Source: Crossaster papposus
Taxonomy: Eukaryota; Echinodermata; Asteroidea; Velatida; Solasteridae
Length of the DNA stretch: 64,000 bases
Reading direction: 5' to 3'
Assembly (NCBI GenBank): GCA_037893245.1
Contig: JBAIAA010000412.1
Coordinates: forward strand, 1,488,001 to 1,552,000
Of this stretch, positions 57,701 to 62,289 are shown piece by piece (within the stretch, counting starts at the first letter, position 1; the number at the start of each line of letters is the position of its first letter). Below the pieces are notes generated by a model. It was not told the origin of the DNA and did not search any database. It saw nothing but the letters and a program-made list of their open reading frames with translations. The translations under genes and the position numbers were made by a program.

Positions 57701-59531
57701 CTTGGGACCAATTTTTCGAAGGCAGGCAGGCATGGTGGCTCAGCCCAGGTTTTTGTTCAGTGGCGCCGCCTGCATGGATAAAGCAACAGTGTCTAACAAC
57801 TTATTTGATTTGTATATTTCAGGTCATTCCAGCCAGTAAGCAGTTTGCAGCAGTATTAATCTTATTCAACTTGATTTTGAGTCTACAATTGCACAGGATG
57901 CAAACAAAAGTAAAAAAACTTGGTCCCATGGTCAATTTTACCTCCTTTGGAAATTTACTCATAACTCTGTCAAACATTATCACATTTAGACGTTTGATGT
58001 CTCATTTTGAAGTGAAAAGGTGCATCTTTCAGACCATACCTGTATTATCCAAGTTGGTTATACATTATACGCGTGGCATTCCATTATAATTTGTTTGCAT
58101 TTTTTGTGAGACACCCTGTTTATTAAAACATTTGGGCGCCTGCTTTGTTTGTCATCATTCAACAGCACAAATCCCAACAAATCCCCAGTAAGCCTAATCC
58201 CACGCATTCCAGTTGGCGCAGAAATGATAGAGACGTCGTCAGGGTTTACATCTCACACAATCCTCTTCACTAGATTGAGTGGGAGGAAGGCAAGAGACAT
58301 GACTTTTTGTTCATGGCATAGGCCTAAGATTAATTTGTCAACAATAAACAAAATGGCAAAAATGGCAAAAGGGCAATAGTTTGCAGTAACATTATGTGGT
58401 AATTCTCTCTTGTGAGTTTGTGTGGTTCTGAAAAGAACCGGAGGGAACTCAACATCTTGGACGTACAGGTGTATGCTCTGTACATATTAATACTCCAAAA
58501 ATGACGTGATGAAATGCATTGTAAGAATCAACCAAAAGAACCAACTATACTGTGGATGTCATAGAAAGACCTACATTGAGAAAAATCTAGAGTCTGTAAA
58601 TAAGTTCTGGTGAGAGGAAGATTTAGTTTTGGAAAGTTTGATGCGAGTAATTATTTGTGTCCAAAACTTTTTTTAAGTTTTCAAAACACCTGATCCACTG
58701 ACAATGTTCGCATAATATTTTTTTTCAAATTAACGACATCGGTCTTTAAGAGGGTTTGAGGCAATAGACATGGTCAAAATTTAATGTGGATTCCTTGTTT
58801 TATTGTAGAACTTCACTTGATTCATGATGAGAAATCCTACATGTGCTTTTGATAAAAAAGTTCATGTCCACATGTAAGTGTACATCTATGCAAACTTCAT
58901 TCAAGCAATTTTCTATTAGCATTTGTTGTGGTACATAAAGCTTTAATTAGTCCCTACATGAATAAAACAATGGCGAATAACAGCGGATCACTGACATAAT
59001 TTGTAAGCACTTTGTTGTTTTTTCCTGCGCATAAACAATTTCTTAGAGTAGAAGTAGACCGCAGCTCTAGACAAGCAGTCTCCACACAATGATTGCCACG
59101 AACTACAAATTACACGAGCAAATGAATCAATAATATATTAATTACATGCAGTTCGTGCAAGCCGATAGTGTAGAACAATTTAAAGGGGCTAGACACAATT
59201 TAGAAATTGTCAACTTTGTGATCGAAGCTGATATAAAATTACCCCACCCCCCTCGTCCTTAAAAATTATTTTTCTTCCAGTTAACCATTTACTAGAGTCA
59301 TATTCTATTTTATTAAAAATTATATTTAAACAGAAATACAATAGAGAAGAAAAAAATAGAAAAAGATAATGACACGTAGATCATACAATAACAATGACGC
59401 AACAATAACAAAGAAGTAAAATACGGTACTATGTAAAATACAATGCAATTCTCCCACCTCTGCATATCAGCCGCCTTTTTCTCTGCTTCTTTCTCCCGCC
59501 ATTTCTTCAGCTTTCTGCGTACGCCTGACAT
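21541..59531 (-). CDS. SASH1: SASH1-like SAM/SH3 adaptor protein, 15 coding exons with two alternative first exons
   Basis: Joining 15 exons at GT/AG borders gives 3,135 nt (1,044 residues plus stop) from the ATG at 51867, or 3,132 nt from the alternative ATG at 59531. Every junction keeps phase. The order is: basic/helical N-terminus with 'SNEEIMQIIGKVKEGESIEE' (residues about 88-107), SLY-type Ser-rich region (about 315-400), SH3 (about 408-468), SAM1 (about 490-553), long Ser/Pro/His linker (about 559-915), a conserved block with 'CGIPPALIQRYAEEL', and SAM2 (about 980-1040). Human SASH1 has the same SH3-SAM-linker-SAM order and is somewhat longer (about 1,250 residues). Vertebrate SASH1 is a cytoplasmic scaffold linked to TLR4-TRAF6/TAK1 signalling and cell adhesion. 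The same role here is inference. The SAM2 domain and length favour SASH1 over the shorter SASH3/SAMSN1 paralogues. Confidence 0.9.
22146..22277 (-). CDS. SASH1: SASH1-like exon 14 (conserved pre-SAM2 block)
   Basis: 132 nt, phase 0 at both ends, from 'gttgttacacag' to 'gtaagt'. It reads 'MGFCGIPPALIQRYAEELAA' then 'EVSEVATCLESLRVRDLVDA'. It matches human SASH1 '[20 protein letters not shown]', a helical block found just before SAM2 and absent from SASH3. Confidence 0.92.
22493..23562 (-). CDS. SASH1: SASH1-like exon 13 (1,070-nt linker exon)
   Basis: From 'gcattttttgtccag' to 'gtcaga'. It encodes about 356 residues of low-complexity Ser/Pro/His/Cys-rich linker between SAM1 and SAM2. Conserved islands are 'RITRDSGFYASTE' near the start (family 'PRDSGCYESSE') and 'EQNLRQEGIDLKEEPYSNK' at the end (human 'ENKLHAEGIDLTEEPYSDK'). 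The middle carries a 'SPHHHRHPQPHRHHRD' His-rich run near 22.66 kb. The vertebrate linker is also long and poorly conserved. Confidence 0.9.
23666..23844 (+). repeat. tRNA-like head fused to right half of the TTAA-MITE family
   Basis: 'ccagttggttagggcg' and 'gcgttcgaaccc' look like A and B boxes. They are followed directly by 'gagcaaggccggaaaggcct' through 'atcccggcgcgaaatagttaa', the right half of the element seen whole at 35399-35640. It lies in the intron between exons 12 and 13. Confidence 0.6.
24399..24552 (-). CDS. SASH1: SASH1-like exon 12 (SAM1 domain)
   Basis: 154 nt from 'attattttgcag' to 'gtaggg'. It reads 'QYYSILYLHDLGSLEQFKHL' then 'EERDLSSLSIMDPKHLVKLT' then 'TAAQMLRNPKA'. Near-identical in pattern to SASH3 '[22 protein letters not shown]', with the conserved 'L-I-DP-H' SAM helix-5 junction. 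Confidence 0.93.
24880..25110. repeat. Degenerate 'tcacaag' reiteration
   Basis: More than ten copies of 'tcacaag' with spacers, including a nearly exact 25-bp repeat 'cacaagtctgggtacaaaac' (about 24959-25008). It lies in the intron between exons 11 and 12. Probably derived from the 'gactcacaagtc' MITE family at 26783-26964. Confidence 0.6.
25257..25475 (-). CDS. SASH1: SASH1-like exon 11 (rest of SH3 and start of SAM1)
   Basis: 219 nt, phase 0 at both ends. It reads 'KGDKLYVTKTEGGYWEGIQG' then 'KRRGNFKFFQAEQVSQEDL', with the SH3 Trp and the 'G-NFKF' strand typical of SASH proteins. An acidic spacer follows, then 'FANLKELLELIECE', the first SAM helix. The SH3-SAM spacing of about 25 residues is like that of SASH1/SASH3. 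Confidence 0.93.
25585..25845. mobile_element. Inverted-repeat element, about 45-bp ends
   Basis: 'gatcgacggggaatctttct' through 'gataccaagatcacc' is repeated inverted at 25797-25845 ('gggtgatcttggtatcattt' to 'cagattcccgatc'). A single end of the same family lies at 31249-31285. In the intron between exons 10 and 11. Confidence 0.65.
26423..26571 (-). CDS. SASH1: SASH1-like exon 10 (start of SH3 domain)
   Basis: 149 nt from 'cttcatgttgcag' to 'gtaccg'. It reads 'DTENQRPSYEVEPHLLDSQG' then 'EYCGPYLKISRAIMDVHPSP' then 'HDVTLLPLK'. The last part is the first half of the SH3 fold (family pattern '[26 protein letters not shown]'). An ALYDY-like motif is replaced by 'AIMDVHPSP', as is usual in the SLY family. 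Confidence 0.9.
26783..26964. mobile_element. Foldback MITE, 'gagtccctgcaagtcc' ends
   Basis: 'gagtccctgcaagtccttca' at the left faces 'ggacttgtgatggacttgca' and 'ggcagggactc' at the right. Relatives are at 54893-55035 and a partial one at 47510-47570. In the intron between exons 9 and 10. Confidence 0.65.
27229..27316 (-). CDS. SASH1: SASH1-like exon 9 (Ser/Thr cluster of SLY region)
   Basis: 88 nt from 'cgtcttttcaacag' to 'gtaccaga', reading 'GGSEVSDGSLDPYGTMDSST' then 'STCSSSKSS'. It matches the 'VSTTDSSTSNRESVKSEDG' stretch of human SASH1. The upstream intron next to it is occupied by a 21-bp minisatellite starting about 90 bp away. Confidence 0.85.
27406..27920. repeat. 21-bp minisatellite, about 24 units
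   Basis: The tandem unit is 'ggctaactcgagtcggcacgg' with point variants. The period is exactly 21 bp, so it stays open in one frame of each strand: Arg-His-Gly-Ala-Asn-Ser-Ser on plus and Val-Ser-Pro-Val-Pro-Thr-Leu on minus. It lies in the intron between exons 8 and 9. On the sense strand a stop at about 27406 separates it from exon 9, so it is not read through into the protein. Confidence 0.93.
28065..28193 (-). CDS. SASH1: SASH1-like exon 8 (start of SLY region)
   Basis: 129 nt, phase 0 at both ends, from 'ctctctgctttttag' to 'gtaagtg'. It reads 'DPISSKGSKSIFVKVKDLIP' then 'NKPSNSKHKSLSPSPEES'. It corresponds to the '[20 protein letters not shown]' stretch at the start of the SLY region in vertebrate SASH1. 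Confidence 0.85.
28860..30070 (+). mobile_element. Decayed RTE-like LINE fragment (relative of 1.26-4.45 kb)
   Basis: Plus-strand frames give 'WMILNRIRQVLDSLRLKNQN', 'GFREKRSTVSQILALRRII', 'FVDFRKAFDSIHRGKLIEIL' and 'DIALVSDSVDKAQALLL', in the same order as the minus-strand LINE at the left. The frame is broken many times. It lies antisense in the intron between exons 7 and 8 of the SASH1-like gene. Confidence 0.8.
29864..29917. repeat. Triplicated 18-bp unit within the LINE fragment
   Basis: Three head-to-tail copies of 'gcatctgcgattggccgg' (third copy 'gcatccgcgattggccgg'). The corresponding place in the other LINE copy has it once, so this is a local expansion. Confidence 0.9.
31583..32022 (-). 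CDS. SASH1: SASH1-like exon 7 (440 nt, disordered acidic/Ser-rich)
   Basis: From 'gatcttaacag' to 'gtaagt'. It reads 'TDSARGATASDGSVHTYDDP', 'PESFIDDVANLVLSDGIM', an acidic middle, then 'GAPKRVRSVSTPAVHNS'. No folded domain is seen. The distal RVRSVSTP is a plausible 14-3-3 or AKT/PKA site. Local base composition is richer in G+C than the flanking introns, as for the other exons. Confidence 0.85.
32426..32850. mobile_element. TA-flanked MITE, 'tgtgacccgctccatcg' ends (copy 1, 425 bp)
   Basis: It begins 'tgtgacccgctccatcgtaa' and ends 'cgatggagcgggtcaca', with TA on both sides (Tc1/mariner-style target). A second copy is at 45739-46184. The right end is 61 bp from exon 6 of the SASH1-like gene. 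A shared open frame inside both copies is short and without a domain. Confidence 0.85.
32911..32986 (-). CDS. SASH1: SASH1-like exon 6
   Basis: 76 nt from 'tttgtttgtatcag' to 'gttagt', reading 'ESPRTKSKTKQSNLGSSEVS' then 'PITPS'. It starts in phase 0 and ends with one base left over, matching exon 7. Low-complexity, basic then Ser/Thr-rich, and likely disordered. The end of a TA-flanked MITE is only 61 bp away in the downstream intron. Confidence 0.8.
33058..33100 (-). repeat. Partial tRNA-like sequence
   Basis: The minus strand reads 'gccctcagttggtagagcac', the 5' half of a tRNA or tRNA-derived SINE with an A-box-like 'ttggtagagc'. No matching 3' half was found, so it is a fragment. Confidence 0.45.
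33718..33792 (-). CDS. SASH1: SASH1-like exon 5
   Basis: 75 nt from 'caatgttttgcag' to 'gtgagtg', reading 'VLKREAELLKQLTPEPISQS' then 'PPLSL'. Both borders are phase 0. It continues the helix of exon 4 and then turns into a Pro/Ser-rich linker. Confidence 0.85.
34010..34260 (+). repeat. Decayed SINE core/tail
   Basis: 'cttgggcaagatacttttct' and 'ctctctccattcaggagaat' followed by 'ataggtacctgctg' match the core and tail of the SINE at 20.43-20.60 kb, with the tRNA head eroded. Confidence 0.55.
35399..35640. mobile_element. TTAA-flanked 'ccagttcgcgccgg' MITE (piggyBac-like), best copy
   Basis: TTAA, then 'ccagttcgcgccggatgacg'; the other end is 'cccggtccgaactgg', then TTAA. TTAA targets are characteristic of piggyBac superfamily elements. 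Other members: 17549-17660, 23731-23844 (half), 48034-48301, 60717-60924 (left end lost). Confidence 0.75.
37585..38035. repeat. Foldback region of 'actcgcgagtac' motifs
   Basis: 'ttactcaagtactcgcaag', 'ttactcgcgagtagtcgagt' and, after about 330 bp, 'actactcgcgagtactcatg' in both orientations. Related 'gagtacgagtac' sequence lies at 43690-44020. Looks like degraded inverted-repeat transposon ends. Confidence 0.5.
38424..38629. mobile_element. MITE with 'cagggcccaatttcatag' ends, second copy
   Basis: Left 'cagggcccaatttcatagag', right 'ctctatgaaattggctccag'. Inside are 'ctaagcagaaaatactgctta' and its inverse. Same family as the element that interrupts the BLTP1-like exon at 14.2-14.5 kb. Confidence 0.75.
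39069..39346. repeat. Paired poly-C and poly-G tracts
   Basis: About 34 C at 39069-39103 and about 34 G at 39311-39346, about 210 bp apart on the same strand, so they could pair as an inverted repeat or form quadruplexes. Run lengths are prone to sequencing error. Confidence 0.8.
42906..43006 (-). CDS. SASH1: SASH1-like exon 4 (acidic helical segment)
   Basis: 101 nt from 'tatctctcatag' to 'gtaggg', reading 'EWKAEESKLSNEEIMQIIGK' then 'VKEGESIEEAWIK'. It aligns with vertebrate SASH1 '[30 protein letters not shown]', the most conserved N-terminal block of the family. Confidence 0.9.
43430..44030. other. Intron 3 sequence with degenerate 'gagtac' reiterations
   Basis: Between 43690 and 44020 the motif 'gagtac' or 'gagtaa' recurs many times, ending in 'gtaccagtaccagtacc'. 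No exon or gene is seen. Confidence 0.45.
44039..44272. mobile_element. Foldback MITE, about 70-bp arms
   Basis: The left arm 'ggaaatgacgtataggctca' through 'tctatggcgagcc' pairs with the right arm 'ggctcgccatagacgaac' through 'gtacgtcattcccaag'. Loop rich in 'aaatatctaattatttagag'. In the intron between exons 3 and 4. Confidence 0.75.
45739..46184. mobile_element. TA-flanked MITE, 'tgtgacccgctccatcg' ends (copy 2, 446 bp)
   Basis: Same ends and interior as 32426-32850. The longer right end includes 'gcgacttattcctgatttcg', which mirrors the left 'aatcaggaataagtcgc', so this copy is closer to complete. Flanked by TA. It lies 68 bp from exon 3. Confidence 0.85.
46252..46374 (-). CDS. SASH1: SASH1-like exon 3 (basic Lys-rich segment)
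   Basis: 123 nt from 'tgtttcccag' to 'gtaaga', reading 'GSLGTPETKRGWSVNLKKNL' then 'KARIKSPKKPKVPEPAASQAV'-type sequence. It corresponds to the Lys/Trp-rich 'WKKKNKYFWQNFRKN' part of SASH1. It could serve as a nuclear-localisation or lipid-binding stretch (inference). Confidence 0.85.
48034..48301. mobile_element. TTAA-flanked 'ccagtttacgcc' MITE (piggyBac-like), diverged copy
   Basis: TTAA ends with 'ccagtttacgccagaggacg' and 'cccagcgcaaacagg'. Carries an internal partial duplication of the 'gtcagcagcgagcaaggc' segment (two and a half units). Confidence 0.7.
49272..49564. mobile_element. 'ggtaggatacaccatt' MITE, copy 1
   Basis: 'tttaaaggtagtatacaccattgg' at the left, 'caaatggtatatcctacc' inverted at the right, and an internal 'atcatggatgccgagaaaag' shared by all copies. 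Confidence 0.75.
51145..51188 (-). CDS. SASH1: SASH1-like exon 2 (common to both first exons)
   Basis: 44 nt between 'gttgtccacacag' and 'gtaaggaat', reading 'PTSPEHPMSGSTDG'. It starts with one base completing a codon and ends with one base left over. The only 5' neighbours with the matching phase 2 are exons 1a and 1b. 'TSPEH' resembles a 'TSPDY' stretch in SASH3. Confidence 0.8.
51299..51600. mobile_element. MITE with 'atgctgcgttccaatcgcgt' ends in the 602-bp intron 1b
   Basis: Left 'tgctgcgttccaatcgcgtc' and 'gtgtttatcgtgttcac' are exactly inverted at the right ('gtgaacacgataaacac', 'gacgcgattggaacgcagca'). It fills half of the intron between alternative exon 1b and common exon 2. Confidence 0.85.
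51791..51867 (-). CDS. SASH1: SASH1-like alternative first coding exon 1b
   Basis: ATG at 51867 opens 'MKSSWSRRKSLSAPDLRIGT' and ends 'TCATG|gtaagtac', a strong donor in phase 2. An in-frame TAG lies only four codons upstream, so this ATG is the natural start. The alternative is an acceptor at 'cagtttag', which would make it an internal exon in phase 0. The 'RRKSLSAP' stretch is a likely basophilic-kinase or 14-3-3-type site (inference). Confidence 0.7.
53140..53680 (-). repeat. Two tRNA-derived SINE-like segments around a poly-G run
   Basis: 'aaggtcactcgaggtgtggg' and 'gtcctagccaaggccgggct' recur at 61.6 and 62.15 kb. The minus strand of the latter carries a B-box-like 'ggttcgagccc' in the better copy. 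A 28-G run (53403-53429) interrupts the element. Confidence 0.55.
53695..53770. repeat. Tandem pair of 36-bp palindromic units
   Basis: 'ttagtggctgcagccactta' plus 'ctatagactatg' occurs twice head to tail. Each unit holds the 14-bp perfect palindrome 'agtggctgcagccact'. Confidence 0.9.
54285..54375. mobile_element. 'ggtaggatacaccatt' MITE, 3' fragment
   Basis: Only the right third is present, ending 'accaatggtgtatcctacct'. Confidence 0.65.
54893..55035. mobile_element. Foldback MITE related to 26783-26964
   Basis: 'agtccagtcacaagtctttt' at the left faces 'ggacttgtgatggaatcgat' at the right. The internal 'ggaatgcttttgtcaaagct' parallels 'ggaaagcttttgttaagagt' in the other copy. Confidence 0.6.
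56290..56446. mobile_element. Fragment of the 16.8-kb TTAA element
   Basis: 'aagtcaaggaaccagacttc' and 'gatggtgtatactacctt' match the left end of 16764-17523 in inverted orientation. Confidence 0.55.
56508..56856. mobile_element. 'ggtaggatacaccatt' MITE, copy 3
   Basis: 'aaaggtagatacaccattgg' to 'tttatcctacctttaa', with the shared internal 'atcatggatgccgagaaa'. Confidence 0.75.
57124..58122. mobile_element. Large foldback element with a nested MITE
   Basis: The left arm (57124-57179 and 57575-57745) is the inverse of the right arm (57910-58122). Shared sequences include 'acagggtgtct', 'ggaatgccac', 'atggtttgaaagatacac' and 'gacatcaaacgt'. Translations of both arms give the same peptide pattern ('LMSHF.V..CIFQTI'). 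The left arm is split by a TTAA-type MITE at 57180-57574. A further single arm is at about 9735-9915. Confidence 0.8.
57180..57574. mobile_element. 'ggtaggatacaccatt' MITE, copy 4 (nested)
   Basis: 'ttaaaggtacatgtaggata' to 'ggtgtatcctacctttaa'. Inserted in the left arm of the foldback element, so it is younger than that element. Confidence 0.8.
58123..59457. other. Intergenic or intronic AT-rich sequence
   Basis: No repeat family, exon or RNA gene recognised between the foldback element and exon 1a. Confidence 0.4.
59458..59531 (-). CDS. SASH1: SASH1-like alternative first coding exon 1a
   Basis: ATG at 59531 reads 'MSGVRRKLKKWREKEAEKKA' then 'ADMQ' and ends 'AG|gtggga'. The exon is highly basic and probably helical. 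It ends in phase 2, which fits exon 2 at 51188 (AG plus G gives Arg), skipping exon 1b. It cannot join exon 1b in frame, because every upstream splice into that exon hits a stop. The donor is slightly weak (gtggga). Transcript data would be decisive. Confidence 0.6.
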
Positions 59532-60716
59532 TTCCACTCCAAACCCCCCAAAAATCCAACGACACCAACAAAATGTGCAGTCACTCCTAACCCACTTGAT
59601 ACTGGGCTACATAAGGACAGCACCTCTACAAAAGAAACCTTTTGTAGTCTCTCATCAGTTGCCATGAACAGTCATTCCAAATGTTTGCCGGGGTATTTCA
59701 CAACGTTGGAAAGGTTCCACATCTTGTCTGTGCAGCCGTCCTGAACTCAAAAGTCAAGCAAGTGCCAAATGCCTGATAGTGGAATGCGCAGTGCTTGAAA
59801 ACGTTGGTATCTTTTCCAAGCCAGTCATGACCATTTCCTGTGAGTGTGCACACTGCTAAAACCAAAACTGGCTGATAAAGAGTTCCCCACTGTCTAAACA
59901 ATTACAAAGCAATCAAGACATGCTCTGCTAAACACAACAGCCACCCACTCAACCAGTCCTACAACTTTCCGGGCTTTGTTGCCAAACAAATTCCTGCAGA
60001 CTTGTGACAGTTCACACAGATTTTACTCCATAATACCATAATCCGAACCAACTTGATGCAACATTGGCTCAGATCCAAATGACGAATAATGTGTTCGGCT
60101 CAAGTCAGGAAGTTGATTTGGTTATTTCTGGTCAGAAGGCATTTTGAGACCGCAAGCAAAATCCCTGGTGTATTTTATGGAAGTTTTGCAGATTTGGGGG
60201 AGGGGGGTTATGACGGAAGTGATTCTTCCTGACAACTTTTGACAGTTTGACTTGGAAATTTGAAATTCCATGTAGACTTTCAAACTTCTTTTTAATGTTA
60301 AGTGTTAACTTTCTTTTGTATTTATAGGCATCTGACCTTCAGCATTTGCATATATAGGAAGTTATAGGGGCCTTGCAATAGGAAGATGGGAAACAGACTG
60401 TATCCGGAGGCATGTACTCGATTGTACCACATCAAAGGAGCACACGTTTAGTTTATTACGCCTCACTGTGACACTCTTGTTAAGGTCAACGCAAATAAAA
60501 GATCTTTGAACTTTGGAAACAAAACCAGTGGCTTTGTGACTCAAGTAAGTTACCCCACCCCCCCCCCCCAAAAAAAAAAAAAGAAGGAACAATTTAAATA
60601 GTACTGTACAACATTTGTTTTTGATTAGAAAAGAAAAGAAAAATAGAATTGGATAAGGAGATTAATATTTTATAGCAAGTATTGTTACACATACCGGTAT
60701 ACGTACCGGTATATAC
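59532..60716. other. Upstream flank of exon 1a (candidate promoter)
   Basis: Sequence 5' of the alternative start. No TATA box, CpG-rich stretch or upstream exon is evident. An A/C homopolymer lies at 60557-60583. Confidence 0.3.
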
Positions 60717-60924
60717 TCGCAAAGTTTTCCCCAGATTCAAAACAGATGATGCATAAACACATCACGAGCAAGGCCGGAAATGTCTGTCAGCAGCGAGCAA
60801 AGCCAGAAATGCGTGGGTGTGCTTCCCAGTACCATCGGCCTAAACCCGCCTCGGATCGAGTTTTGTTAAAATTATCCCGCACCTCGGCTCGGTGATGTTA
60901 AAATAATCCAGGCGGGAACTGGTT
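60717..60924. mobile_element. TTAA-MITE family member, left end missing
   Basis: The interior 'cccagattcaaaacagatga' through 'ccaggcgggaactgg' matches 35399-35640. The left terminal repeat is absent. Confidence 0.65.
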
Positions 60925-61591
60925 CTAGAACAATTACAGTGCTGGTATTGTCATTCAAAACTGTAGGGTACTTGTTCCCCCTTTAATAAATAAATGTAGA
61001 AAGCACGTGCCATGAAGATTAGTCTTTAAACAAAAAAAGGGAAAGGTTTGACAGACTCTTTGACAGCTCTTTGGGAAAAGCAATAGGAACAATGTCTATT
61101 TTAACCCTAACTCCCTACACAACAAAGGAAGTTGGAGGATTTTGAAGAAATTGTATTGTTCAATAACAATGGTGAGGGAGTTAGGGTTAAGGTACAGCAC
61201 TTAAAAAACAAAAAAAACCAACAACTTGTAAATGTCTCTAAGGGGGCCCTCAACAAACATCATAAACCGACTTACCATTTAAATTTCATGGGATAATAAA
61301 TGCGCTGACAAAAAGTTGATTCTGAGAAAGTGAGAGGATGTTCTTTCACAGGTGCGCTATTTTGAGAGATTCTTCAATATGTCCCTTTGTCAACGAAAAG
61401 ATTGACTTGGGATATTCAGCGGTTTGTTCCCAGGAGGCCAATCTTTGAAAGCCCGTTTTGCTTTCAATCTTTCGACTACACCTTGCAATCACTATGACAA
61501 GAACCTTTTGTAACTACATGTAGAAACTCTTCTTTTTTTAATTCTAAATGTATTGTATGGCTATACTCCCCGGCTGACAAAGAAGTTTTTT

Positions 61592-62235
61592 TGCAAATCA
61601 CCTATCACAAGGTCAAAGGCCACTCGAGGTGTGGGCTACTAGAGGGAATGTGTGGAAGAACCAGCCCCTCACACTGAAACAAGACATGTTTATTTATTCA
61701 CAGCAGGAATAGGGTTAGGATGGGTAACTAGTCCACACCAACTAGGCATTAAAAGGTAGGTTACACCATTTGCAGATATAAAAAAAAATTACTACCAAAT
61801 TTTCTTAATAATTTTCTTACTTATTTGAAAGTAAATAATGATTGTAGGCTTCCAGCAAAATGATTGGGCTAGATATTCTATATTTGTTCCCAAAAATTGA
61901 ATTTCGTGATCGCCGGACGGCGATCGTGAAAAAAAAACCAAGAACAACATATAAGAACCACTGCCCGACGCCGGTTCAAAACGAACGTCGTTTTTCTAGT
62001 TTTCCCTCGGCATCCATGATTGTAAAACTTTGAACAGGTCAGTTAAATGATATTTACTATAAATATAAACCCCCCTAAATCCACCCATTCATAATAATTC
62101 AAGCAATTACCAACGGTGCCTCTACCCATATTATGTGTGGAAGTGTCCTAGCCCAGGCAGGGCTCGAACCCCCAACTTGCAAAACTACCCACAGACCACA
62201 AATTCAATGCTCTAGACAACTAGACCCTGGCACTT
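61592..62235 (-). repeat. tRNA-derived SINE split by a nested MITE
   Basis: The SINE parts at 61592-61748 and 62119-62235 together match the uninterrupted copy near 53140-53340 (junction 'gcattcataatgcctctac'). The minus-strand B-box is 'ggttcgagccc' (about 62161-62171). The break is filled by the MITE at 61749-62118. Confidence 0.75.
61749..62118. mobile_element. 'ggtaggatacaccatt' MITE, copy 5 (nested in SINE)
   Basis: 'aaaaggtaggttacaccatt' to 'caattaccaacggtg', with the internal 'atcatggatgccgaggg'-type core on the minus strand. Confidence 0.75.
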
Positions 62236-62289
62236 CATGTTTTACATCATATGTGTGTATAAATTGTTACAATTAATTTCTTCCCTGGT

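Larger units (their letters stand above)
51868..59457. other. Region between the two alternative first exons
   Basis: If transcription starts at exon 1a this is intron 1a. If at exon 1b, the part just above 51867 is promoter/5' UTR. I see no TATA box or exon I would defend. It holds SINE, MITE and foldback elements listed separately. Confidence 0.4.

Noticed and set aside
59313..59457. Extension of exon 1a past 59458
   Set aside because: The frame continues into AT-rich sequence after 'AG|gtggga'; the phase match with exon 2 supports splicing there.
11680..59531. SASH1-like gene nested in an intron of a living BLTP1 gene
   Set aside because: Would require the rest of a very large gene to the right on the same strand; the BLTP1-like pieces carry stops, frameshifts and a duplicated, incomplete exon set.
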